DNA from: an uncultured Litorivicinus sp.
GTDB taxonomy: Bacteria; Pseudomonadota; Gammaproteobacteria; Pseudomonadales; Litorivicinaceae
Assembly: GCA_902594275.1 (NCBI GenBank)
Contig: CACJLQ010000014.1
Coordinates: forward strand, 1-33,943
DNA: 33,943 bases
Reading direction: 5' to 3'
In this document: piece after piece, positions 6,511 through 14,739 of the stretch
Position numbering within the stretch: position 1 is the first letter of the stretch
Layout: each line of letters starts with the position of its first letter
Translations under genes and position numbers: made by a program
Notes under the pieces: generated by a model
Database searches by the model: none
Seen by the model: only the letters and a program-made list of their open reading frames with translations
What the model was told of the DNA's origin: nothing

Positions 6511-9148
6511 TTTAAGAACACTTATCAGCCGCCTTGACTTGAGCTGCCGGGTTGCACTAGAAGGTGCTGCTGAGAAGTGTATCGAGTTCAAGCATTCATC
6601 TGTGGAAAGTGAGCATTTTCTGGACGCGCTCCTGAGTCATGAATCTTCTCATGAATTTCGTAGTTTGCTCAGTTCCGCTGGCATCGACGTGGCTTTAATA
6701 CATAAAGAGACTCAGACATTTCTTTCCGAGATACCTTCATCAAGTTCAGAGATGCCCGCAATAGGGCAATATTTAACAGATTGGTTGTCTGCCGCGTGGG
6801 TACGCGTATCAAGCCTCGCAGGTAGACAACAAATTGACATATATGCCTTATTTCTGGCTGCGGTCGATGATACAAAAATCCGACATAGAATAATGTCCAC
6901 AACGCCGTCAGTGCTTGAAATCCCGAAAAATCTATTGAAAAAGAAAATCCTCGAGAGTCCTGGGCTATCGGTTACAACGAGTGATCGAGCTACCAATTCA
7001 TCAGATATTTCAAGCGATGATCTGAGAAAATTTACATACGACCTGACTGAGTCTGCTGCCCAAGGCAGCCTTGACCCTATAACAGGCCGTGATGTCGAAA
7101 TTCGGCAAGTTATTGACATATTGATGAGAAGGAGACAAAACAATCCGATTTTGACCGGTGAGGCAGGGGTAGGAAAGACCGCGATCATAGAGGGCTTAGC
7201 ACAGAAAATAAATCTTGGTCAGGTACCACCTGTTTTGCAGGGGGTTAAGCTTAAAGTTTTAGACTTGGCTGCGTTGCAGGCTGGGGCGTCTGTAAAGGGC
7301 GCTTTTGAAGAGCGCCTTAAGTCCGTGATTAAGTCTGTTTCTCTCTCTCCAGTCCCAATTATTTTGTTTATCGATGAAGCTCATCAGTTAATTGGTGCGG
7401 GCGGTCATGAGGGCACTAATGATGCAGCAAATCTTTTGAAGCCGGCACTCGCCCGAGGGGAGTTGAGGACGATAGCTGCGACTACGTGGAGTGAGTATAA
7501 GAAATTTTTCGAGAGAGATCCTGCTCTAACGAGGCGATTTCAGGTTGTAAAAGTAGAGGAGCCGAATGAGGAAGTTGCTATTGAAATGCTTCGGGGGATA
7601 ACAAGAAGTCTCGAAACTCATCATGGTGTAGAAATCCTTGACGAGGCGGTTATTGCGGCCATTAAGTTGTCAGGCCGTCATATCGCAGGAAGGCAATTAC
7701 CCGATAAAGCTGTCAGTGTATTGGATACGGCATGCGCTCGGTTAAGCCTATTACAGAGCGCCGATCCGCCGCGCCTGGAGAAAGTTCAGTCTGAGCTTCG
7801 CTCATTAAAAAATTTCCGTAATCAGGTCGAGCGAGAAGAGGCCATGGGGGTGGACAATTCTGGGAAAACCGAGATTAGTCAAAAACGTATTGACGATTTA
7901 GAGATCGAAGTTCTGAAATTGAAGAAGCAATTCGAAGATGAAAGGGAAGCAGTATTTGCAATCGTTCAAACACGTCGGGCCATTGAACGATTGTTGCGTG
8001 GTGAATCAGCAGAAGACGATGAGACGCTTGAGTTACTGCAGGATAGATTGACTCGGCTCACGGCGGGTCTGGAAGTCATAAATAATGAAAAGCAGGATAT
8101 TCCGGTTGTAGTCGATGCTAACTTAGTAGCAACGGTAATAGAGGATTGGACCGGTATACCAGCGAGTAAAATGATAGCGGATGAAATAAATAGCGTTTTG
8201 AGTTTGTCTGCTGCATTAGAAGAAAAAGTGATAGGGCAGGAATTTGCGCTAAAAAAAATCTCTAAGAAAATAGAAATCTTTCGCGCAAACCTTGATGATC
8301 CCCATAAACCTCTCGGTGTGTTTATGCTGGCGGGGTCGAGTGGAGTGGGGAAAACAGAGACAGCTCATGCAGTAGCTGAGATTCTTTTTTCCGACTCTGA
8401 ACGGGTCATAACAGTAAATCTGTCTGAATTTCAAGAACCGCATTCGGTTGCGCTCTTGAAAGGAGCCCCCCCTGGGTACATAGGGTATGGAACTGGTGGT
8501 ATTTTGACAGAAGCTGTTCGGAGAACACCCTATAGTGTTGTTCTGCTGGACGAAATTGAAAAGGCACACCCCGATGTGCTGGAATTATTTTATCAAGTTT
8601 TTGATAAAGGGATCATTGAGGATAGTGAAGGAGTACAGATCAGCTTCAAGAACACCGTGGTACTACTAACGTCAAACATCGGGGCAGCTATTATTTCTGG
8701 AGAGACCACTATTAATTCTTCTTTCAAATATGAACAATTTGTACAGAGTATACAGTCGGTGTTTGAAAGTCATTTTGGGACCGCATTTGTCGGCAGGGTC
8801 GAGTTATTGCCTTATTTCGATCTAAATGATTCTTCACTTCGATCTATAACAGCATTAAAGCTTTCAATATTGGAGCAGCGTTTGAAAGAATCTCATTCGA
8901 CAGAGCTATTTTGGAGTGACGATGTTCTGGGATGGGTGGCCAGTCAATGCAGACAGTCAAAAATTGGAGCGCGACGCATAGATCAGCTGATTTCTGATTT
9001 TGTTGCGCCTCAGTTAGCTCGGGAAATCCTCAGTTCCCAGTCTGACCAGCAAAAGCTTCACGGTTTTGAGATTGTTACCCAAATAGATGGTTCGTCGGCA
9101 GAATTAGTAGTGAAATCTATTGAGAGACGAGGGAGAGATGAGCGATAA
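6500..9148 (+). CDS. clpV: ClpV (TssH), AAA+ ATPase that recycles the contracted sheath
   Basis: 882 aa, a class I Clp/Hsp100 protein. It has an N-terminal Clp repeat domain (about 1-150), a first AAA module with Walker A GEAGVGKT (residues 220-227) and Walker B ILFIDEAHQL, a coiled-coil middle region (about 430-520), and a second module with GSSGVGKT (612-619) and VVLLDEIEKAH. It binds the exposed TssC/TssB of contracted sheaths and unfolds them for reuse. The start overlaps tssG by 11 bp, and the 3' end overlaps the vgrG start by 11 bp. Both ATP sites look intact. Confidence 0.97.
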   Translation: MDIDLRTLISRLDLSCRVALEGAAEKCIEFKHSSVESEHFLDALLSHESSHEFRSLLSSAGIDVALIHKETQTFLSEIPSSSSEMPAIGQYLTDWLSAAWVRVSSLAGRQQIDIYALFLAAVDDTKIRHRIMSTTPSVLEIPKNLLKKKILESPGLSVTTSDRATNSSDISSDDLRKFTYDLTESAAQGSLDPITGRDVEIRQVIDILMRRRQNNPILTGEAGVGKTAIIEGLAQKINLGQVPPVLQGVKLKVLDLAALQAGASVKGAFEERLKSVIKSVSLSPVPIILFIDEAHQLIGAGGHEGTNDAANLLKPALARGELRTIAATTWSEYKKFFERDPALTRRFQVVKVEEPNEEVAIEMLRGITRSLETHHGVEILDEAVIAAIKLSGRHIAGRQLPDKAVSVLDTACARLSLLQSADPPRLEKVQSELRSLKNFRNQVEREEAMGVDNSGKTEISQKRIDDLEIEVLKLKKQFEDEREAVFAIVQTRRAIERLLRGESAEDDETLELLQDRLTRLTAGLEVINNEKQDIPVVVDANLVATVIEDWTGIPASKMIADEINSVLSLSAALEEKVIGQEFALKKISKKIEIFRANLDDPHKPLGVFMLAGSSGVGKTETAHAVAEILFSDSERVITVNLSEFQEPHSVALLKGAPPGYIGYGTGGILTEAVRRTPYSVVLLDEIEKAHPDVLELFYQVFDKGIIEDSEGVQISFKNTVVLLTSNIGAAIISGETTINSSFKYEQFVQSIQSVFESHFGTAFVGRVELLPYFDLNDSSLRSITALKLSILEQRLKESHSTELFWSDDVLGWVASQCRQSKIGARRIDQLISDFVAPQLAREILSSQSDQQKLHGFEIVTQIDGSSAELVVKSIERRGRDER

Positions 9149-11255
9149 CTTAATCTCATGTCAGTTGAAATTATCTGGATTTAAAGATCATCAGGTTATT
9201 GGACTAAATTTAAGAGAAAGATTCAGTGACTCATTCAGGGCAAATATCATTGTCGCGGTCTCGGACAGTGCTGTCGCTGCATTGAAGACTCTCGTGTCAA
9301 AAGACTGTTCCTTCACAATTCACGGTATCAAGGGAGAGAAAAAAACAGTCTTCGGTATTGTCACAGAAATTTTTTTTAGAGACACGGCGGGTGATAGATC
9401 GCTTGTGGAGTTAGTCGTTGAGCCGAAGTTAGCCTATGCAAACTTCGGCCGTCAAAGAAAAATTTATCAAGACAAGAGTACCGTCGAAATTGTGGAGGCA
9501 GTACTCGGTCAGTCAGGCGTTACCGTAGATAAGTCAAAACTTAAAGGCTCATCAGCCAGGCGAGAATACTGCGTACAGTATGACGAAAGTGATCTTAACT
9601 TTATCAAACGACTATTAGCATCAGAAGGTATTGGGTACTTTTTTTCGCATTCAGGGTCTAAGTCAACTCTAACTCTTTGCGATTCTAAGTCGGCATATAT
9701 CGGCAAAAATAATTCCGTATCAGGATCGACTCTGTCTTTGGGGCATTTTGGAGACTCTGGTCGATCGAATGAAACCAGTTTTAGTGCTCTTGAACTAGAG
9801 CATACCCTCACCCTAGCGACAGTACGTGTTCGGTCCTACGATCCGGAAAAAGCAAATTTTTTGACAGATAGGAAAAAAGAGCAAGGCGTGGGCGTGGGTG
9901 AATGGTACCGTTTTGATTCTCGTCCGCTTGACTCTAAAACAGCAGCAAGCCTCGCAAAAAAATTAGTAGAAGGAGCGAGTGCTGCCACTGAAACAGTTCG
10001 CTTAGCAACTGACTCTATCTCATTAAGTCCGGGCACCCGTTTTAAAACGTCTGGGCATCCTCGGAGTATTGACTTGGGTGAGGTGGTTGTTTTGGATAGT
10101 CAATGCGTGATTGAAAATGATTCAATTCGTCACGAGGTATTAGCACAACCTATCGATGCGCCAGTTCAGTTACCTGATTGTGAAATCTTTCCGCAAGCCG
10201 CCGGATTAGATATGGCTGTCGTTGTCGGTCCAAAGAAAGAAGAGGTATGGACAGATAAAAATGGGAGAATTCTTGTCCAATTTAAGTGGGATCGATTTGG
10301 GAAGAATGATGAAACGTCAAGCTGCTGGCTCAGGGTCTCCCAGATTTGGGCAGGTAAGGGTTTTGGTAGCCAATTTATTCCTCGAGTAGGCCAGGAGGTT
10401 CTCGTGGATTTCTTAGGTGGAGACGTCGACTGCCCGGTAGTGGTCGGATGTTTATATAACTCTGAGCAGAACAACGCTTTTTCTCTTCCTGCGAACCAAG
10501 ACAAATCTGGAATTCGCACGCAGAGCTTTAGCGGCAAACCGGGAGATGCGAACTGGCTGATATTTAGTGATAAATCGAAAAACGAGCTGGTGAATCTCCA
10601 CTCAAATAAGGATCTCTTGGTACAAAGCCTTGACCAATCGATATATGTGTCGGGAAAGAGTCATAGACTAGCAGTAAATCTTACCGATCAATATCAAAAG
10701 TTATCCGCAATTGAAAATAATGTTTCAGAAATTTTTGTGAATGGTTCAAAAAAAGAGACTATTTCCAATAGCATGGAAGTCACCGTTGGAGGATCATTTC
10801 CTTGGGCGTCTGGCGAAAAGAAAGGTGCGTACAATTTAAAAATTGCCGGAGATTATAACACTGAGGTTGGTGGAAATATGACCACAGATGTTAAAGGCGA
10901 CTTTAAAATAAGTGTGGGAGGGGATCTGGTAATCCAAGTAAAAGGCGCACTGGAGCTCTCCGCCGATTCCGACCTGACAATAGAAACCAAGAAAAAATTG
11001 AATCAGACAGGGTCATCTGTTGCCATTTTTGCAAAAACGGGCGCGCTAACAGTCAAGGCAAACAGTGGGGAGATATCTCTTCAAGGAGGAACGTCGGCAT
11101 CGCTGAAGGGAGGTACTTCAGCCACACTTCACGGGGGGACGAGTGCAACTGTAAAAGGTGGAGGAACCGTAGCTGTTCAGGGCGCGTCAACTTCAGTAAA
11201 GGGAAGTGGATCCCTAGCACTTAAAGGGGCTACAGTTGCGATCTCACAAGGCTAA
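9138..11255 (+). CDS. vgrG: VgrG (TssI), trimeric T6SS spike protein
   Basis: About 705 aa from the ATG at 9138, which has gaggga 4-8 nt upstream. The frame is open from a TTG at 9120, but I judge that less likely. The gp27-like part includes LNFIKRLLASEGIGYFF. The gp5-like OB fold reads GRILVQFKWDR, then CWLRVSQIWAGKGFGSQFIP and GQEVLVDFLGGD. After it comes a beta-helical needle ending in seven octapeptide repeats. There is no appended enzymatic domain, so cargo is probably carried through the PAAR-like tip or separate effectors. It overlaps clpV by 11 bp and is followed within 11 bp by the MORN gene. Confidence 0.96.
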   Translation: MSDNLISCQLKLSGFKDHQVIGLNLRERFSDSFRANIIVAVSDSAVAALKTLVSKDCSFTIHGIKGEKKTVFGIVTEIFFRDTAGDRSLVELVVEPKLAYANFGRQRKIYQDKSTVEIVEAVLGQSGVTVDKSKLKGSSARREYCVQYDESDLNFIKRLLASEGIGYFFSHSGSKSTLTLCDSKSAYIGKNNSVSGSTLSLGHFGDSGRSNETSFSALELEHTLTLATVRVRSYDPEKANFLTDRKKEQGVGVGEWYRFDSRPLDSKTAASLAKKLVEGASAATETVRLATDSISLSPGTRFKTSGHPRSIDLGEVVVLDSQCVIENDSIRHEVLAQPIDAPVQLPDCEIFPQAAGLDMAVVVGPKKEEVWTDKNGRILVQFKWDRFGKNDETSSCWLRVSQIWAGKGFGSQFIPRVGQEVLVDFLGGDVDCPVVVGCLYNSEQNNAFSLPANQDKSGIRTQSFSGKPGDANWLIFSDKSKNELVNLHSNKDLLVQSLDQSIYVSGKSHRLAVNLTDQYQKLSAIENNVSEIFVNGSKKETISNSMEVTVGGSFPWASGEKKGAYNLKIAGDYNTEVGGNMTTDVKGDFKISVGGDLVIQVKGALELSADSDLTIETKKKLNQTGSSVAIFAKTGALTVKANSGEISLQGGTSASLKGGTSATLHGGTSATVKGGGTVAVQGASTSVKGSGSLALKGATVAISQG
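11085..11252 (+). repeat. Seven 24-bp coding repeats (Gly-Gly-Thr-Ser-Ala octads) at the VgrG tip
   Basis: The last 56 residues of VgrG split into seven octads: GGTSASLK, GGTSATLH, GGTSATVK, then four more degenerate units ending SQG. The first three are nearly identical at the DNA level. Octad periodicity fits the triangular beta-helix of gp5-type needles, one strand turn per repeat, and leads straight to the C-terminus where the tip protein docks. Confidence 0.8.
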
Positions 11256-11266
11256 AGGTTCAAATT

Positions 11267-11929
11267 TTGACCGAACAGAACGCTGATGCTAATGATATCC
11301 AGTTTTTTCAGGCTAGCGAAATCTTCCCGTTTGAAGACATTGATCCGGATACAGGAATAAAAGTTCGTGGAGAAGCGAATGAAAGTGGATTGCACGGTCT
11401 GATCCAATTTATTGATGCTGAGGATTTTTTAATTCAGCGGGCTGAGTATAAATACGGGAAACTTCACGGGCGGTTAGAGCGATTTGACAAGGGTGAAAAA
11501 ACTTTCGAGCAAGAATTTGTCGACGGGCTGCCACATGGCGTTATGAGAGCCTTTGAAGGGAATAGTTTAGTTTGTGAGCAATATTATGCATATGGCGTAC
11601 AGCACGGGGTTTGCTCAGTATTTGCTGCCGGAAGATTGATAAGACGATGTGATTATTTCGAGGGCAGATTACATGGCGAAGTAACCGAATACAGCAGTGG
11701 GGGAGTATTGAATAAGAAAGAGAATTACAACCAAGGCCTTAAAGAGGGGCCTCAATATATTTATTGGCCCAGCGGAAAACTACTTCAGAAACAAGATTTC
11801 GAAAACGGGATCGCAACTTCGGAGGCGATTCAATATAGTAGATCGGGTAAAAGGGTTAAAAACGTCGAGAACGACGAGCAGGGCATTTTCAATACGATCG
11901 TGGATTTTATTGTTGGAGAGAAGAAATAA
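11267..11929 (+). CDS. MORN-variant repeat protein between vgrG and the PAAR-like gene
   Basis: 220 aa with no signal peptide. It carries about six repeats of roughly 21-23 residues, each built around a Gly-x-x-His-Gly turn (GLHG, GKLHG, GLPHG, GVQHG, GRLHG and the degenerate GLKEG) with Tyr/Phe at fixed spacing, as in MORN_2 (YwqK-type) proteins. It starts at a TTG (11267) with aaagg 8 nt upstream; the first ATG is near codon 107. Its stop overlaps the next ATG (taATG). In many T6SS loci this slot holds an adaptor that loads the tip or effector, or an immunity protein. No toxin motif is visible. The function is inferred only from position. Confidence 0.7.
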   Translation: MTEQNADANDIQFFQASEIFPFEDIDPDTGIKVRGEANESGLHGLIQFIDAEDFLIQRAEYKYGKLHGRLERFDKGEKTFEQEFVDGLPHGVMRAFEGNSLVCEQYYAYGVQHGVCSVFAAGRLIRRCDYFEGRLHGEVTEYSSGGVLNKKENYNQGLKEGPQYIYWPSGKLLQKQDFENGIATSEAIQYSRSGKRVKNVENDEQGIFNTIVDFIVGEKK

Positions 11930-12336
11930 TGCCTAAGGCGGTAGTTGCGACAGCTATCACAAAATGTAGTTATGGTCTGGCTCCGAGCGTGTTGAACGCA
12001 TTGCCAGTCAATGGATGTACCGGAAATTTCCTTCCAGTGGCGGACATTAACGCTATGATTCCTATTGTGAACATAGTGCCGTTTGGTTTATGCAACTCGC
12101 CTATTAATCCAATGATTATAGCCGCACAAACTGCTACTCCACCTTTCAAGCCTCCTCCACCAGTTACTATGCCAATGCCGTGTATCCCGATTCCGACAAT
12201 GCCTTGGTCGCCAGGGTCAAAGGTAACCGCTAACGGTGTGCCCATTCTTACCGATGGTTGTAAAACAAACTGCGCCTGGGGAGGATCGATCGAGATTACG
12301 TCCTCACCAGGCTCGCTATTTATTGACGTCCCCTGA
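11929..12336 (+). CDS. PAAR-like spike-tip protein (DUF4280/DUF4150 type)
   Basis: 135 aa. It contains the PAAR-like layout ATAITKCSYGLAPS..LNALP, VADINAMIPIVNIVPFG, C-x-S-x-x-NP, a Pro-rich middle (PPFKPPPPVTMP), and a final SKVTANGVPILTDGC followed by WGGSIEI. Such proteins cap the VgrG trimer with a sharp cone, often around a metal bound by Cys/His. Here several cysteines (for example in TKCSYG, PMPCIP and DGCKTNC) could serve as ligands. There is no extension domain, so it is a bare tip. The gene overlaps the MORN stop by one base. Confidence 0.85.
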   Translation: MPKAVVATAITKCSYGLAPSVLNALPVNGCTGNFLPVADINAMIPIVNIVPFGLCNSPINPMIIAAQTATPPFKPPPPVTMPMPCIPIPTMPWSPGSKVTANGVPILTDGCKTNCAWGGSIEITSSPGSLFIDVP

Positions 12337-12386
12337 CCTGGAGCACGATACCGAATTTATACTCAACGAGAAGACAGGATGGTGCC

Positions 12387-12608
12387 GTGAAACTATACTT
12401 CAATAAGAGACTCATCACTTTGACAGTCGTTACATCCTTGTTAATTCTGGGCGTGGTTTTCTTTATAGGGCTCGAGTTGGGCCGAATAGCGGGTGGTTCG
12501 GAACGAGCCGAAATAACAGATAAACATAGTGAAAATGTTTCGGATTTTGTAAAGGAAACAATAAGAAATGTTCAGGAGGCAGAGATAGTGCCAAGCCAAA
12601 ACCGTTAG
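12387..12608 (+). CDS. Small single-pass inner-membrane protein
   Basis: 73 aa, starting at GTG 12387 with agga 8 nt upstream. A positively charged start (MKLYFNKR) is followed by one hydrophobic helix (about residues 9-32, with GLELGR at its end), then a charged tail of about 40 residues predicted to face the periplasm. I recognise no family. It opens the non-T6SS block, 50 bp after the PAAR-like gene and 10 bp before the binding-protein gene. It could be a small subunit of the transport module, or an immunity or inhibitor peptide. Confidence 0.6.
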   Translation: MKLYFNKRLITLTVVTSLLILGVVFFIGLELGRIAGGSERAEITDKHSENVSDFVKETIRNVQEAEIVPSQNR

Positions 12609-12618
12609 GGAGCGGAAA

Positions 12619-13467
12619 ATGATATTCAGCAAGTTGAGTCTACCGATCTGTTGGGCTGCGTTGTTGCTCGGTTCGGCGGGCATATCTGCGCAAGAACGCT
12701 TAATAACTCTCCCGGACGGGCAGGTTGCAAGCGAGGGAATCGCCCGTATTATTGAGCGCGGCGAGCTTCGCGTGGGCATGCATGCCTTGGATCAGGTGCC
12801 ATTTTTCTATCGTGAAAACAGTGTAACGAAAGGCACAGACGTTGAGCTAGCCAAAAATATCGCACAGGCTTTGGGTGTCTCGATTAAGTTAGTTAGAACA
12901 GCTGACTCGTTCGATGGTGTTGTAAATCAGACGGTATTTGGAGACGTAGATCTATCGATAAGTAAAATTTCAAGAACACTTGCGAGAAGTAAGCGCGTAT
13001 CTTTTAGCGCCCCCTACGCCACTTTCCGGCAAGCCTTTCTTGTAAATCGACTGGAATTTGCAAAAATAGAGAAGGGTCGATCACTGCGCGATGTCCTCAT
13101 CAATTTCGATGCAACTATTGGCGTAATCGCAAAGTCCTCGTTTGTAACATTCGCTCAACAGAATTTTCCGAAGGCAACAATCGTTGAGTATCCGACCTAT
13201 CAGGACGTTGTTGACGCAGTTATTGATGGTGAGGTCGTTGCCGGTTATCGGGACGAGTTTGAGGTCAAAAAGGTTCTGCAGTCAGATCCGAGTCTGAGTC
13301 TCATTCTAAGACCCGTAACTTTCGACGACTTAGTAGACACCATTGGGATAACAGTTTCACTGGATAATCCTGCCCTGCTAGGGTTTGTGAATTTGTTTTT
13401 GGAACAAAAATATCGACCTTTAAGGATCGAACGTCTTCTTGAGTTGACTAAAGCGATAAAGAGATAG
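12619..13467 (+). CDS. Periplasmic amino-acid-binding protein (family 3 solute-binding fold)
   Basis: 282 aa with a Sec signal peptide (hydrophobic core to about residue 23, ISAQE likely cleavage). The mature part has GELRVGMHALDQVPFFY, GTDVELAKNIAQALGV and SRTLARSKRVSFSAPY, the standard SBP_bac_3 pattern. Arg123 sits where HisJ/LAO-type proteins use Arg for the ligand alpha-carboxylate, and Asp212 (in GYRDE) where they use Asp for the alpha-amino group. It therefore probably binds an amino acid. No ABC permease or ATPase is nearby; a DAACS-type permease starts 3 bp downstream. It may deliver ligand to that permease or act as a sensor. The ribosome site (gggagcgg) is reasonable. Confidence 0.88.
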   Translation: MIFSKLSLPICWAALLLGSAGISAQERLITLPDGQVASEGIARIIERGELRVGMHALDQVPFFYRENSVTKGTDVELAKNIAQALGVSIKLVRTADSFDGVVNQTVFGDVDLSISKISRTLARSKRVSFSAPYATFRQAFLVNRLEFAKIEKGRSLRDVLINFDATIGVIAKSSFVTFAQQNFPKATIVEYPTYQDVVDAVIDGEVVAGYRDEFEVKKVLQSDPSLSLILRPVTFDDLVDTIGITVSLDNPALLGFVNLFLEQKYRPLRIERLLELTKAIKR

Positions 13468-13470
13468 AGC

Positions 13471-14736
13471 ATGAGTTATCTGGTTCAAATGTTAAAGCAC
13501 CCAGCGACCATTATAGCTTCAATTGTTGTGGGTATTTTCTTAGGACAACAATTCCCTGTTCTGAGCTTGAAGTTAACTCCAGTCGCCGAAATTTATATTA
13601 GCCTTCTAAAAATGATTGCGCTTCCTTTGATGATCTCGGCCGTCATCTTCAGCATCAGCAGATTGTTGAGTGACGGTGAGGCGCCTGTCTTAATGCGTCG
13701 CTTCCTTTTAACATTTATCCTTGTAATACCGTCCGCCATAATCGTATCACTGACAACAAGTGCTATTCTAACGCCCGGCAAAGTGATAACGTCCGAGGAG
13801 CAATTGGCGCTGGGATCACTTATTGGCACGAACGAAATAGGTGACGCTGCGAGTGTCAAATTGTTCAGCGAGAGTTCTTCCGAAGACAACTCCGAGTTGT
13901 ATTCCATCCTAATGTCAATAGTGCCAGAAAATATTTTTGCGTCATTATCAAACGGTGATGCCCTTCCTGTGTTGATCTTTGCATTAATATTTGGAGCCTC
14001 ATTGGGATCGGTCTCGGCGCGACTTAAAGGTACCTTGACTGCGGTTTTGGAAAGTGTTTATCGATCGTGTTTACTGATGACCTCATGGCTAGTAATTCCT
14101 CTCCCAATTGCTCTGATCGCCTCGCTCTCTAGTCAACTTGCTACTTCCGGAATTCAGCCACTTCTCCTAATGGGTGAGTTTCTGGTGGCCTTGACCGTCT
14201 CTTCCCTAGTCGTATTAGTTATAGCAATAATCGTTATTTGGATTCGCTCGGGAGCTAGTTTTTCTGCCGTTATTAATTCGTTGCAAATGCCATTTGCGGT
14301 TGCGTTGGCCACCCGGAATAGTATCGCGAGTATGCCACCAATGATGGAGGCCCTAGAGAAACTGCAATTTCCGAAGCTTCAAGTTGAGCTGATGGTTCCT
14401 TTATCGATTTCACTGGCGAGAATTGGGCCAACAATGTTTTACGTGACCGCTACCCTCTTTATCGCAGAACTCTACGGCCGTGAACTGCTGGCGGCCGACC
14501 TTTTTCTTGTCGGCTTCGCCTGCTTCCTGGCGGGTATGGCTAGCGCAGGTGCTACAGGCGTAGTCGCTTTGTCCATGATTAGTATTTCGTGTGGTTATCT
14601 ACAACTGCCGTTTGAGGCTGTACTTATTCTTTTTATTACTGTTGATGTCATAAGTGATACTCTACGTACAGTAGTGCTGGTAATTGGAAACATGGCGTTT
14701 TCGAGTATAGTTTGTCCAAGGCCACTCAGGATTTGA
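13471..14736 (+). CDS. Divergent dicarboxylate/amino-acid symporter (DAACS/GltP-like)
   Basis: 421 aa, polytopic, usual DAACS length. TM2 reads IYISLLKMIALPLMISAVIF. Later segments are VPENIFASLSNGDALPVLIF, hairpin HP1 TRNSIASMP (residues 281-289; cf. TRSSSGTLP in GltPh), and TM8 DTLRT (396-400; cf. DMGRT). The ligand-binding Asp and Arg of TM8 are kept. The TM7 NMDGT motif is replaced by RIGPT (317-321), and the TM8 Asn and Asp of the cation site are Leu403 and Asn407. It probably handles an acidic amino acid, but sodium coupling is doubtful. Alignment to GltPh is by eye. It lies 3 bp after the binding protein and 3 bp before the racemase. Confidence 0.82.
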   Translation: MSYLVQMLKHPATIIASIVVGIFLGQQFPVLSLKLTPVAEIYISLLKMIALPLMISAVIFSISRLLSDGEAPVLMRRFLLTFILVIPSAIIVSLTTSAILTPGKVITSEEQLALGSLIGTNEIGDAASVKLFSESSSEDNSELYSILMSIVPENIFASLSNGDALPVLIFALIFGASLGSVSARLKGTLTAVLESVYRSCLLMTSWLVIPLPIALIASLSSQLATSGIQPLLLMGEFLVALTVSSLVVLVIAIIVIWIRSGASFSAVINSLQMPFAVALATRNSIASMPPMMEALEKLQFPKLQVELMVPLSISLARIGPTMFYVTATLFIAELYGRELLAADLFLVGFACFLAGMASAGATGVVALSMISISCGYLQLPFEAVLILFITVDVISDTLRTVVLVIGNMAFSSIVCPRPLRI

Positions 14737-14739
14737 TTC

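Noticed and set aside
9120..9137. TTG start for vgrG
   Set aside because: ATG 9138 follows gagggagag, and MSDNLISCQLKL is a normal VgrG opening.
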